DNA from: Sphingobium sp. AP50
GTDB lineage: Bacteria > Pseudomonadota > Alphaproteobacteria > Sphingomonadales > Sphingomonadaceae
Reading direction: 5' to 3'
Assembly: GCF_900109095.1 (NCBI RefSeq)
Contig: NZ_FNYZ01000005.1
Location: 62,001 to 126,000 of the forward strand
Length of the DNA: 64,000 bases
Shown here: positions 1-6,867 of the stretch, in pieces
Layout of the letters: each line of letters begins with the position of its first letter
Position numbering within the stretch: position 1 is the first letter of the stretch
Program-made: the position numbers and the translations under genes
The notes under the pieces: model-generated
The model's database searches: none
What the model saw: only the letters and a program-made list of their open reading frames with translations
Told to the model about the DNA's origin: nothing

Positions 1-2
1 TG

Positions 3-419
3 GTCGAGATTGGCGGGGAATTGCGCGGCGATGGCATCAGGCCCGACTTTCAGCCCTGGTGGGTCGATGTCGAAGCGCCACCGGACCTGATCGTGCCGAC
101 GCTGCGGGTGGCGCTGTGCGACCTCGCCATCGCGACATCCGGCGACTATCGCCGCTTTCGGCTGGCGGACGAGAGCCGCCTGTCCCACAGCATCGACCCT
201 GCCACCGGCGCGCCGATTGCGCAGGGTGTCGCATCGGTTACGGTGCTGCACGAACAGACGATGATGGCCGACGCCTGGGCGACCGCGATCACCGTGATGG
301 GGCCAGACAAGGGCATGAAGTTGGCCACTCGCCACGATCTGGCCGCCCGGCTGGTGCTGCGGACATCAGCGGGCGCGCAGGAATATATGACGCCCCGGCT
401 GGCCGCGATGCTGGCGTGA
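3..419 (+). CDS. ApbE-like FAD:protein FMN transferase, C-terminal part (5' end outside window)
   Basis: The reading frame enters from before the window and ends at TGA 417-419. The visible 138 codons carry the C-terminal pattern of the ApbE family: a SGDYRRF segment, then LSHSIDPATGAPI and a stretch ending MMADAWATAITVMG. These match the family's conserved 'SGDY', 'HIIDP.TG' and 'ADALATA' blocks. ApbE enzymes attach FMN covalently to flavoproteins, such as NqrC and RnfG subunits or periplasmic flavoproteins, and usually act at or outside the inner membrane. The signal or lipoprotein region, if any, lies outside the window. No flavoprotein partner is visible here. Family assignment is fairly secure; the substrate is unknown. 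Confidence 0.8.
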   Translation, partial: VEIGGELRGDGIRPDFQPWWVDVEAPPDLIVPTLRVALCDLAIATSGDYRRFRLADESRLSHSIDPATGAPIAQGVASVTVLHEQTMMADAWATAITVMGPDKGMKLATRHDLAARLVLRTSAGAQEYMTPRLAAMLA

Positions 420-598
420 AAAAATAGGAAAAGCCGCGCTTAACTTCGCACATTTCCCGCGAGTTTCGACATATTGAAACAGATGTAGGAAATTTTGTTT
501 CGCGGCCGACGAGCCTGTTTGCGTTGGACAGAGCGACTGAAGCCTAGCAAGGTGGGGGCCGGTAGGACAGATTTGGGTGGGGAAGCGACGGTCTGCTC

Positions 599-626
599 AT
601 CCTCCCCAAGCTTGCTTGGGGAGGAT
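599..626. repeat. Perfect 12-bp inverted repeat with 4-base loop
   Basis: Arms 599-610 and 615-626 (ATCCTCCCCAAG / CTTGGGGAGGAT) are perfectly complementary around a CTTG loop. It lies between the apbE-like gene and the convergent lipoprotein gene, where it could terminate transcription. It shares the CCTCCCC/GGGGAGG core with the elements at 16231-16386 and near 63521, which suggests a dispersed intergenic repeat family. Confidence 0.7.
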
Positions 627-697
627 TTCATAGCCACCTTTGCTCAAAATCCGCCGAAATCCTGCATTGGCCGTGCGTCTGTCGAACTCTTCTATGC

Positions 698-1198
698 CTA
701 ACAGCGCTTACGCACCACGGCCGTCCCGTCGTTGGTGATCGTCAGCGCCTGACCATCGGCTGAGGGTCGCATCTGGAGGGTGCGGGTCCAGCTTTGGCCT
801 TCGCCGGTGAAGGCGGCGTCCACTGCGACGCGGCCGTCGCTCTCTGCGCGGACCGCCTTCACGGTGCCGACGCTTTCGTGGAAGATCAGGCTGTCGGGGG
901 CGACCTTGAGTTCCAGCGGGGCGGCGCGGTCGCCGCATTTTTCCTGTTCGCCCACCCAGCGCCCCTGAAAGGCGGCGGGGATCAGGCCGTCCGGCGCGGC
1001 GGGCGGCGGGGGCGTATCGACGGTGGGGGATGGCTCCATCGGCGCTATGCCATTGGCGGGCGCGTCGGCCGGGCGGGCGTCCGGCACGGCCTGATCCAAT
1101 ATATTGGTGACGACGCCGGGTTGCTTGGCGGCGTCCCGATCCTGCTTGCCGCAGGCGGCGATCGGCAGGAGCAGGCTGAGCAAGATCATCCTCTTCAT
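698..1198 (-). CDS. Putative lipoprotein of unknown function
   Basis: 166 codons, starting at MKRMILLSLLLPIAACGKQ. The N-terminus is a short basic region, a hydrophobic stretch and a lipobox (PIAAC), so the product should be a lipid-anchored envelope lipoprotein. A Pro/Ala-rich linker (about residues 40-75) precedes a compact domain of about 85 residues with two further cysteines, one being the C-terminal residue (VVRKRC). A longer upstream reading frame exists but starts with sequence lacking any signal peptide, so the internal start was preferred. I do not recognise the C-terminal domain. It is convergent with the apbE-like gene and divergent from the VOC gene. Confidence 0.7.
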   Translation of the reverse strand: MKRMILLSLLLPIAACGKQDRDAAKQPGVVTNILDQAVPDARPADAPANGIAPMEPSPTVDTPPPPAAPDGLIPAAFQGRWVGEQEKCGDRAAPLELKVAPDSLIFHESVGTVKAVRAESDGRVAVDAAFTGEGQSWTRTLQMRPSADGQALTITNDGTAVVRKRC

Positions 1199-1292
1199 GA
1201 TCAAGGAACCCGGCGCGCGGCGCGCGGTTCCGTCGCATGACTTGGGCCGGGGACCGTGATAGCGTGCCGGGACCATGAGAGGAGTCGAGGCG

Positions 1293-1700
1293 ATGCCGGT
1301 ATTGGGAATGGGTGGCCTGTTCTTTCGATCGCGCGATCCCGATGCGCTGGCCGCCTGGTATCGCACGCATCTGAATGTCGGCGGGGGATGCGTCGTGAAT
1401 CCCGATGACGAACCCAATGAATGGATATGGCAACCGCTGGGCGGGCCGATGGTGTTTGCCCCGTTCAAGGCGGACAGCGATTATTTCGCCGCCGACAAGG
1501 CCTTCATGCTGAATTTTCGTGTTTCCGATCTGGATTCGCTGCTGGCGGACTTGCGCGCGGCGGACGTTGAGATCATCACCAAGCCCGAATGGGACGACCC
1601 CATGCTCGGCCGTTTTGCCCGCATTCATGACCCGGAGGGCAATGCGATCGAATTATGGGAACAGCCCGACCAACGCCCGACCCAAGGAAGTGATCTATGA
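1293..1700 (+). CDS. VOC-superfamily (glyoxalase/bleomycin-resistance fold) protein
   Basis: 135 codons of a vicinal-oxygen-chelate domain protein: it begins MPVLGMGGLFFRSRDP, contains the typical 'DPDALAAWYRTHL' first half and ends with the 'FARIHDPEGNAIELWEQ' second half, whose Glu is the usual metal ligand. I chose the start at 1293 because an AGGAG-like ribosome-binding site sits 8 bases upstream. The ATG at 1275 has none and overlaps that site. The stop overlaps the start of the next gene by 4 bases (ATGA), so the two are probably cotranslated. The substrate cannot be read from the sequence; such proteins include glyoxalases, dioxygenases and antibiotic-binding proteins. Confidence 0.8.
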   Translation: MPVLGMGGLFFRSRDPDALAAWYRTHLNVGGGCVVNPDDEPNEWIWQPLGGPMVFAPFKADSDYFAADKAFMLNFRVSDLDSLLADLRAADVEIITKPEWDDPMLGRFARIHDPEGNAIELWEQPDQRPTQGSDL

Positions 1701-2227
1701 AGCGCCTGTCCCTGCTGCTCGCCGCCGCCATCGCCGTCAGTTCGAGCGGGGCGATGGCCGCGCTCGCCATCGGCGCCAAGGCACCCGATTTCACCACGCG
1801 CGGCGCGATTGCGGGCAAGACCTTCACCGTCACCCTGTCGCACCAGTTGAAGCGGGGGCCGGTGGTGCTCTATTTCTTCCCCAAGGCGTTCACGCCGGGT
1901 TGTTCGGCCGAGGCGCGTGAGTTCGCCGAGAATATCGAGAAGTTCAAGGCGGCGGGCGCGACCGTGATCGGCATGTCGGCCGATCCGGTGGACGATCTGG
2001 TCGCCTTTTCCACCAAGGAATGCGCCGGCAAGTTCGCCGTCGCCTCGGCCGGGCCGGGCATCGTGTCGGGCTATGACGTGGCGCTGAAGATGCGGCCGGG
2101 CATGACCGACCGGACATCCTATGTCATCGCGCCGTCGGGCCGCATCGCCTTCGTCCATAGCGAAATGAGCTATGCCGGGCATGTGAAGAGCACGCTGGCG
2201 GCGGTCGAGGCGATGAAGGGGAAATAA
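1697..2227 (+). CDS. Exported peroxiredoxin (AhpC/TSA, Bcp-like)
   Basis: 176 codons. An N-terminal signal peptide (about residues 1-22, ending SSGAMA-A) predicts export to the periplasm, unlike the usual cytosolic Bcp/PrxQ proteins. The thioredoxin-fold core contains the peroxidatic motif FPKAFTPGCSAE, with the family's P-x3-T-x2-C arrangement. A further Cys in STKECAGKF could serve as a resolving residue. The protein would reduce hydroperoxides in the envelope. Its start overlaps the VOC gene stop, so both probably belong to one small detoxification operon. The stop is followed by a spacer with an inverted repeat at 2328-2401. Confidence 0.85.
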   Translation: MKRLSLLLAAAIAVSSSGAMAALAIGAKAPDFTTRGAIAGKTFTVTLSHQLKRGPVVLYFFPKAFTPGCSAEAREFAENIEKFKAAGATVIGMSADPVDDLVAFSTKECAGKFAVASAGPGIVSGYDVALKMRPGMTDRTSYVIAPSGRIAFVHSEMSYAGHVKSTLAAVEAMKGK

Positions 2228-2327
2228 GCGCGATCAGGCGAAGTCGGAAAAAGTCGCGCAAGGGCTTTCCGACTTCGCGCCAGCGAATAAGAGTGCGAGA
2301 TCGCCAGACTGAAATGAGTTTCTTGAT

Positions 2328-2401
2328 CCGTTCGTTTCGAGCGAAGTCGAGAAACATAAATGCTGCCCTATCCACTTCTCGCCTTCGCTCGAAGCGAACG
2401 G
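2328..2401. repeat. Imperfect inverted repeat, 26-base arms (CCGTTCG family)
   Basis: Arms 2328-2353 and 2376-2401 are complementary at 24 of 26 positions around a 22-base loop. They begin CCGTTCG and contain TTCGAGCGAAGTCGA. The arms resemble those of the element at 28359-28463 (CCGTTCG ends, GCGAAGTCGA core), so this looks like a member of a dispersed palindromic family. It lies between convergent genes and could act as a bidirectional terminator. Confidence 0.75.
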
Positions 2402-2422
2402 AAGTTTTTGGACCAGTTTATT

Positions 2423-2830
2423 TTAGCCAGCGGCCAGGAAATCGCCACCGTCGATCCGCTCCAACCCGTCTACGCTGTGTTCATAGATATAGGCCCAGGC
2501 CTGAACCGGGCCGTCCACCGTTTCGACAATCAACCGGTCGCGACGATATTCCTGCGGCACGGGGAATGTCGGGCTGCATTCCTCATATTCATCCAGCCAG
2601 GCGAGCGTCGCTTCGGCATCGCCGAGCGCGAACAGGTCGCCCGCCACCCAATCCGCGCCGCCCGGCACGAAGCCCGGATAATGATCGACGCGATAGAGGC
2701 TGCCCCGAACACGCGCGGCGCCGAAATGACAGGCTTCGTCCCGCAATCGCCGGGCCATCGGGCCGTCAAAGCCGACACGCAGGGTGCCATAGACGAACAG
2801 AAAAGCGTCAGCCATTGCGGCATCCGACAT
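2423..2830 (-). CDS. Gamma-glutamylcyclotransferase-like (AIG2/GGACT fold) protein
   Basis: 135 codons from MSDAAMADAF. The fold signature is clear: FLFVYGTLR near the N-terminus (the substrate-binding YGxLR loop), GSLYRVDHYPGFVP in the middle, and the acidic segment LDEYEECSP holding the likely catalytic Glu. Members act on gamma-glutamyl-amine or gamma-glutamyl peptides to give 5-oxoproline, but many bacterial members are uncharacterised. The frame extends further upstream to 2896. I prefer the start at 2830, since the extension has no conserved sequence and runs toward the pspC promoter region; the next ATG (2815) is also possible. It is divergent from the pspC locus. Confidence 0.75.
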   Translation of the reverse strand: MSDAAMADAFLFVYGTLRVGFDGPMARRLRDEACHFGAARVRGSLYRVDHYPGFVPGGADWVAGDLFALGDAEATLAWLDEYEECSPTFPVPQEYRRDRLIVETVDGPVQAWAYIYEHSVDGLERIDGGDFLAAG

Positions 2831-2933
2831 TTTCACCAAGTTGCGGCATTTTTCCCCAATAGCGGGAATTTTTTCTGCGTGCACCATTGGCGCCATCTAT
2901 TAAAATCGGCAGATTTCCGTCATTAATCGGAAT

Positions 2934-2949
2934 TGGCACACCCCCTGCA
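2934..2949 (+). promoter_or_regulatory. Sigma-54 (-24/-12) promoter upstream of the pspC locus
   Basis: The bases read TGGCAC-ACCCC-CTGCA. The invariant GG (2935-2936) and GC (2947-2948) are separated by exactly 10 bases, as in the RpoN consensus TGGCAC-N5-TTGCA; one T of the -12 element is replaced by C. It lies 57 bases upstream of the small ORF at 3006 and reads toward pspC. In enterobacteria the psp operon is a classic sigma-54 target activated by PspF, so the match fits the context. No pspF, pspA or pspB is visible in the window. Confidence 0.65.
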
Positions 2950-3005
2950 ATGTCGCCTGACATCAAGGCCGGACGATCCGGCCACCACATCAGGGAGTAT
3001 CCATC

Positions 3006-3110
3006 ATGACCATCGCCAAGATCCAGAACGCCGCCTTCGCCCTCGTTGGTGCCGTCTTCTTCGCCAGCCTGTTCGTCGGCGCGGCGCTGCCGGTAGTGCC
3101 GATCGCCTGA
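3006..3110 (+). CDS. Small membrane protein upstream of pspC (34 aa)
   Basis: 34 codons with a good AGGGAG ribosome-binding site 8 bases before the ATG. The peptide has a short polar start (MTIAKIQNAA) followed by one hydrophobic segment (about residues 9-33) rich in Ala, Val, Phe and Leu, so it is a single-span membrane peptide. It is the first gene after the sigma-54 promoter and lies 49 bases before pspC, which suggests a role in the envelope-stress response alongside PspC. I do not recognise a named family. Confidence comes from the ribosome-binding site, hydrophobicity and position. Confidence 0.6.
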   Translation: MTIAKIQNAAFALVGAVFFASLFVGAALPVVPIA

Positions 3111-3159
3111 CCGGACCACCCCTTCCCCCACATAATCATTCAGACAGAAGGCCAGACAC

Positions 3160-3345
3160 ATGAACAACAGCTTCACCCTCGACCGTCGCAATGGCAAGAT
3201 CATGGGCGTATGCGCGGGCGTTGCCAACCGGACCGGTTTGGACGTCACGCTGATCCGCGTCGCACTGGCACTGCTGACGCTGTGCGCGCTGGGGCCGATC
3301 GGCGTCGTGGCCTATCTGCTCGCCGGCTGGCTGGCGGAGGGCTGA
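3160..3345 (+). CDS. PspC-domain membrane protein (61 aa)
   Basis: 61 codons that are almost entirely a PspC domain: a basic N-terminus (FTLDRRNGKIMGVCAGVA), the motif GLDVTLIRVA, and a C-terminal hydrophobic segment ending AYLLAGWLAEG. PspC proteins sit in the inner membrane and, in enterobacteria, work with PspB to relay envelope damage to PspA. This is a minimal single-domain version, with no long C-terminal periplasmic extension. It sits behind a sigma-54-type promoter and a 34-codon membrane ORF, and an intrinsic terminator follows at 3393-3428, making a two-gene unit. Family assignment is secure; the symbol is left blank because the rest of the psp system is not seen. Confidence 0.88.
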   Translation: MNNSFTLDRRNGKIMGVCAGVANRTGLDVTLIRVALALLTLCALGPIGVVAYLLAGWLAEG

Positions 3346-3392
3346 TGCCTTCCGGGCCGTTGGCCGCATCGATCCAAAGTCGTTACATAGTA

Positions 3393-3428
3393 AAAAGGCC
3401 GCTCTGGTTAAACCAGAAGCGGCCTTTT
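3393..3428 (+). terminator. Intrinsic terminator after pspC
   Basis: A long stem of AAAAGGCCGC (3393-3402) with GCGGCCTTTT (3419-3428), plus an inner CTGGT/ACCAG pairing, ends in a T-run on the + strand and an A-run on its 5' side. It can therefore terminate in either direction. It lies 48 bases after the pspC stop and before the convergent 27-codon ORF. Confidence 0.85.
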
Positions 3429-3471
3429 CGCATCCCGTTCTGTCGGGATCAAGATCGCGCGATCTGCGCGA

Positions 3472-3555
3472 TCAGGCATAGAGCACCGAATAGAAAGTGA
3501 GCATCTGAACGCCGACTGCGATAGCCAGCACCGTGCCTTGAAAAGCCTGACGCAT
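3472..3555 (-). CDS. Tiny hydrophobic ORF (27 aa)
   Basis: 27 codons on the minus strand, starting MRQAFQGTVLAIAVG and ending SVLYA. A GGAG ribosome-binding site lies 6 bases before the ATG. The peptide has a short polar start, then a hydrophobic segment of about 18 residues, so it could be a membrane microprotein. Immediately upstream is a large interrupted inverted repeat (3570-3631), which would form a 5' leader hairpin if transcription starts further upstream. It ends close to the bidirectional terminator 3393-3428, which would close the transcript. Function unknown; the ORF is supported by its ribosome-binding site and flanking signals only. Confidence 0.5.
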   Translation of the reverse strand: MRQAFQGTVLAIAVGVQMLTFYSVLYA

Positions 3556-3569
3556 ATTTGACTCCATCA

Positions 3570-3631
3570 TTACAAGAATTATCCACCCAAAACGGGCGGA
3601 CCGCGCCTCTACGCCCGTTATATTCTTGTAA
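3570..3631 (-). promoter_or_regulatory. Interrupted inverted repeat in the leader of the 27-codon ORF
   Basis: Outer arms TTACAAGAAT (3570-3579) and ATTCTTGTAA (3622-3631) pair perfectly, and inner arms AACGGGCG (3591-3598) and CGCCCGTT (3612-3619) also pair. An 11-base versus 2-base internal bulge separates them, and the loop is 13 bases. The inner edge abuts the ribosome-binding site of the ORF at 3472-3555. It may be a structured mRNA leader or a small-RNA gene; the outer 10-bp arms could also be a protein operator. Confidence 0.5.
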
Positions 3632-3678
3632 CAATCGCAAAGCATGACTTTCCAATTGCATCAAACGCAACAGCGCTG

Positions 3679-4422
3679 TTACCGAAAAGCCACGATCATC
3701 GCCTGCGCCGCCTGCGGATTTTTCTCCTTCGCGCCGCTGATAAAGAAGGTGAAGACGTCGCCGCCATCGGCCGCCGCCTTCCGGGCATCATCCGCCCAGC
3801 CCGCAATGTCCGCCGATGCATAGCCGGTCGGCTCTTCCGCCTGCGTGCGCATGAGCCGTCGATAGGACAGGCCGACATCATGTCCCCGGATCGCGGGATA
3901 GCTGTCATGATCGGCCAGCACGATCGCCGCCCCGGCATCCCGTGCCAGCGCGAGGAAGGCGGGATCGTCGAAACTGTCATGGCGCACCTCCAGCGCGTGA
4001 CGCAGCGGCACGCCATCGATGCTGGACGGCAATAGCTTCAGGAAGGCGCCGAAATCATCCGAATCAAATTGCTTGGTCGCCATGAATTGCCAGAGGATCG
4101 GCCCCAGCCGGTCGCCCAGTTCCGATATCCCCTGTCCCACGAACTTCGCGACCGAATCGCCCGCATCGGCCAATATCTTGCGATTGGTGCAATAGCGCGA
4201 CGCCTTGACCGCGAACTGGAAGCCGTCCGGCACCGCCTTCGCCCAATTGGCGAAGGTCGCGGGCTTCTGGCTGCTATAATAGGTCGCGTTGATTTCCGTC
4301 GCGGTCAGGTGGGTGCCGACATAGGCGAGTTCGTCCTTCTGGCGCAGGCCCGCCGGATAGAAGCTGCCGCGCCACGGTTCATAGACCCAGCCGCCAATGC
4401 CCACCCGGATCGATCCCGCCAT
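3679..4422 (-). CDS. DUF72-family protein
   Basis: 247 codons of the DUF72 (YecE-like) TIM-barrel family: IRVGIGGWVYEPWRGSFYP at the start, then YVGTHLTATEINATYY, FAVKASRYCTN (the conserved 'VK.sR.iTH' block), a LGPILWQF strand and HALEVRHDSF in the second half. The biochemical role of this family is unknown. The start at 4422 has an AGGAG site 8 bases upstream; the frame extends further but without conserved sequence. It is divergent from the DUF2061 gene, leaving about 120 bases for two promoters. Confidence 0.85.
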   Translation of the reverse strand: MAGSIRVGIGGWVYEPWRGSFYPAGLRQKDELAYVGTHLTATEINATYYSSQKPATFANWAKAVPDGFQFAVKASRYCTNRKILADAGDSVAKFVGQGISELGDRLGPILWQFMATKQFDSDDFGAFLKLLPSSIDGVPLRHALEVRHDSFDDPAFLALARDAGAAIVLADHDSYPAIRGHDVGLSYRRLMRTQAEEPTGYASADIAGWADDARKAAADGGDVFTFFISGAKEKNPQAAQAMIVAFR

Positions 4423-4540
4423 GTCGCCATCTCCTGTTGTCGCTGCATAGTGATCGCCCGAAACGATCAGAGCCAGCGGAAAGACGCATTGGCCTTTATT
4501 GCGAACGACTCTTAAATGGAGTGCAACAAGGAGACGCCCC

Positions 4541-4777
4541 ATGTCGCTCGACCTGATCAAGACCGGAACTTACCTGACCATCCACCTGACCGTCGGTTTC
4601 ACCGTCGCCTATCTGATGACCGGATCGCTGGCACTGGCCGGTGGCATCGCGCTGATCGAACCGATGATCAACGCCGTCGCCTTCTTCTTCCACGAACAGG
4701 CCTGGAAGAAGATTCAGGCCCGGCCGCCAAAGGGCAGCGGGCGGGCATGGCTGCGGGATCAGGCGGCTTTCGCCTGA
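4541..4777 (+). CDS. DUF2061 membrane protein
   Basis: 78 codons. Two hydrophobic segments (about residues 12-28 and 29-50) include LTIHLTVGFTVAYLMTGS, and the family's HEQAWKKI motif follows near residue 52. This is the typical architecture of DUF2061, a family of small inner-membrane proteins of unknown function. I chose the start with a GGAG site 8 bases before it; the longer frame begins in DNA lacking a ribosome-binding site. It is convergent with the cyclophilin gene, with only 6 bases between the stops. Confidence 0.8.
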   Translation: MSLDLIKTGTYLTIHLTVGFTVAYLMTGSLALAGGIALIEPMINAVAFFFHEQAWKKIQARPPKGSGRAWLRDQAAFA

Positions 4778-4783
4778 CAGCCC

Positions 4784-5455
4784 CTATCTCGTCGGCTTGC
4801 GGTTGAGGCCGATCAGCCAGGGCTTCACGCCGCGTGAAGGCTTGGGCGTGCCGTCCAGACGGCGGGCGTGCAGGATGATGATCGGCTTGATGATCATCTG
4901 CCCGCGCATCGGCCCCGATCCGCAGCAGGTGGGCACCGCCAAAATCTTCTTCACCACGTCCATACCCGCCACGACATGGCCGAAGGCGGCATAGCCGATA
5001 TAGTCGCCCCGCGCGTCCATATTGGGCGTGGGGCCGATGGTTATGAAGAAATTGCCCATCGCCGAATCCGGCCGGTTGGGCCGGGCCATGGACAAAGTGG
5101 CGTCGAGATGCCGGATGCCCGTCTGCGTCGTGGGCTCATGCGGAATCGGCGGCAGCGAGCGGCGCGCGTCGGTATCGATGCCGCCCTGAATCAGGCCATA
5201 TTTGGGATCGCTCTTGCGCCGCGCCGCGCGGTAGAAGGTGACACCGTCGAAGCGACCATCATCGACATAGGTCAGGAAATTGGCCGCGGTGCGCGGCGCA
5301 TGTTTCTGATCGGCGGCGACAATGATAGTCCCGACCGATGTCTCGATCGCCACGCGGACAAAGCCGGGCGTCGGCCGGTTGGCGGGAAGGGCAGCGGCAA
5401 GGCCGGGCCAGAAGGCAAGCAGGAAGAGCAGTCGGCGGAACGGCGCAGCGATCAT
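4784..5455 (-). CDS. Exported cyclophilin-type peptidyl-prolyl cis-trans isomerase
   Basis: 223 codons. A signal peptide (about residues 1-23, ending LAAALPA) predicts a periplasmic location. The cyclophilin domain follows: VAIETSVGTIIVAAD, APRTAANFLTYV, DGVTFYRAARR, then GIRHLDATLSMAR and GNFFITIGPTPNMD, ending with YAAFGHVVAGMDVVKKI. These correspond to the core blocks of bacterial PpiA/PpiB proteins, though the active-site Arg/Phe/Gln set is only partly canonical (FYRA and IQGG present). It would catalyse prolyl isomerisation during folding of envelope proteins. A Pro/Arg-rich tail of about 30 residues extends beyond the domain. Confidence 0.85.
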   Translation of the reverse strand: MIAAPFRRLLFLLAFWPGLAAALPANRPTPGFVRVAIETSVGTIIVAADQKHAPRTAANFLTYVDDGRFDGVTFYRAARRKSDPKYGLIQGGIDTDARRSLPPIPHEPTTQTGIRHLDATLSMARPNRPDSAMGNFFITIGPTPNMDARGDYIGYAAFGHVVAGMDVVKKILAVPTCCGSGPMRGQMIIKPIIILHARRLDGTPKPSRGVKPWLIGLNRKPTR

Positions 5456-5514
5456 GCGGGTGAAACAGTCGTCAGGGTCATGCGACCTCGCCTAGCAAGG
5501 TCGCAGGGCCAAGG

Positions 5515-5985
5515 CTATTTGCGTTTCTTCGACCCGCCCTTGCGCGCCGGTACGCTGGCATAGCTGATCTGAAGCCGCTGAAGCACATAGCTGCCCGCGC
5601 CCGACGGAATGGCGATGGAGAGCGCCGTCGGCAGCGCCTTTTCCACGCTGAGGCTGGACTCCGCTAATTGCCCCTCCAGCGCAAACTGGGTCGCGTCGCT
5701 ATCGACCCCATCCTGCACGAAGGACAAGGCCAGACTGTCGACCGCCACAGCCGACTTTGCCTTGCGGCCCGTGACGATCGCTTCCGCCTTCACCGCCTTG
5801 ACATAAGAGGGGAAATCAAGCGGGACCAGCACAGGGCCATGCTGATCCTTGCCATTCACGCGCAAGACGATGCCATCGCGCGATTCCTGCGTGGCGCAGT
5901 CGACACCCTGTCCGGACAAGATCGTTTCAAGCTGGGCCGCATCAAGGTCGAACAACAATTTCTTACTTTTAGCCGCGGACGCCAT
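5515..5985 (-). CDS. Hypothetical protein with basic C-terminal tail
   Basis: 156 codons; a GGAGG ribosome-binding site lies 4 bases before the ATG. No signal peptide or membrane segment. The body is a mix of short beta-like stretches (GIVLRVNGKDQHG, YVLQRLQISYAS), and the last ten residues are strongly basic (ARKGGSKKRK), as in some nucleic-acid-binding proteins. I do not recognise a family. It is followed downstream by the cyclophilin gene about 60 bases away on the same strand. Base composition resembles the neighbours, so there is no sign of recent transfer. Confidence 0.65.
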   Translation of the reverse strand: MASAAKSKKLLFDLDAAQLETILSGQGVDCATQESRDGIVLRVNGKDQHGPVLVPLDFPSYVKAVKAEAIVTGRKAKSAVAVDSLALSFVQDGVDSDATQFALEGQLAESSLSVEKALPTALSIAIPSGAGSYVLQRLQISYASVPARKGGSKKRK

Positions 5986-6302
5986 GCTTCCTCCAATAGT
6001 ATCGAAAGCGGAATGATAAGCGCTTTACCGCCAAAGGCAAATCGCACCATCTCGCAGGTGCGGCATTCCGCCGCAGCGATAGCGGCAGCGCATGGTTAAC
6101 TTGTGCGAGAGGCAATGCGCCTTATGACGCGGACTGCGTGACATCTTCCAACGATGTGCAGGCCATCATCAGATCCTATATGCGCATTTTAAATATTGCA
6201 TTGCATAATCTTCATTGGACATGGCCATCGTGGCCTCTGGGACCGCGATCATAAGGTACTTTACCGGTCGCCTCCGGTTGCGACGCGCCCTATAGTCGCG
6301 CC
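5986..6302. other. 317-base intergenic region between divergent genes
   Basis: No ORF with a credible ribosome-binding site was found. The left part should hold the promoter of the minus-strand hypothetical gene. The segment around 6180-6225 is locally AT-rich (ATTTTAAATATTGCATTGC). At the right edge, TATAGT (6291-6296) lies exactly where a -10 box would place transcription start on the A of the crtZ ATG (6303). Confidence 0.5.
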
Positions 6303-6824
6303 ATGTCGGCCCTATCCCTGCTCCTGATCTTCTTTGCCACGGTCGCCACGATGGAGGGCTTTGCCTATGTCATGCATCGCTGGGTGATGCATGGCCCCGG
6401 CTGGTTCCTGCACGCGAGCCACCATCGGCCACGTACCGGCTTTTTCGAAGCAAACGACCTTTATTTCGTGATCTTCGCCATGCCCTCCATCCTGATGCTG
6501 CTGGGCGGGGTGCAATGGGGCTGGGGCAATTGGGCGACAGCGTGCGGTGCGGGCATCGCGGCCTATGGCGCCATTTATCTCGGCTTTCACGACATCATCG
6601 TGCATCAGCGGGTGCGCCATCGCTATGTCGCCCGGTCGCGCTACATGAAGCGTATCGTGCAGGCCCATCGCCTGCACCATGCGGTGGAGACGAAGGAAGG
6701 CACGGTCAGCTTCGGCTTCCTGATCGCCCCGCATCCTACGACGTTAAAACGCGCGCTCGCTCAGCGGGGTCGGCACGGCGTGCGTGCGGCCAAAGGGTTG
6801 TCAGACACGGGCCTATCAGAGTGA
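6303..6824 (+). CDS. crtZ: Beta-carotene hydroxylase
   Basis: 173 codons of the fatty-acid-hydroxylase/CrtZ family. It has four hydrophobic segments and the di-iron histidine motifs: HRWVMHG, HASHHRPR, FHDIIVHQR and HRLHHA. CrtZ adds hydroxyl groups at C3/C3' of beta-carotene to make zeaxanthin, a precursor of the nostoxanthin-type pigments that colour sphingomonads yellow. Other carotenoid genes are not adjacent. There is no ribosome-binding site before the ATG; a TATAGT box at 6291-6296 suggests a leaderless mRNA. The C-terminal 30 residues after FLIAPHPTTLKR are basic and less conserved. Confidence 0.93.
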   Translation: MSALSLLLIFFATVATMEGFAYVMHRWVMHGPGWFLHASHHRPRTGFFEANDLYFVIFAMPSILMLLGGVQWGWGNWATACGAGIAAYGAIYLGFHDIIVHQRVRHRYVARSRYMKRIVQAHRLHHAVETKEGTVSFGFLIAPHPTTLKRALAQRGRHGVRAAKGLSDTGLSE

Positions 6825-6867
6825 TCCGGGCGCCCTCAAAATAGAAGCACCTGTCCGGCACAAATCC

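Noticed and set aside
440..701. Short ORFs in the apbE-lipoprotein gap (both strands)
   Set aside because: No ribosome-binding site and no conserved character; the region is dominated by the palindrome 599-626.
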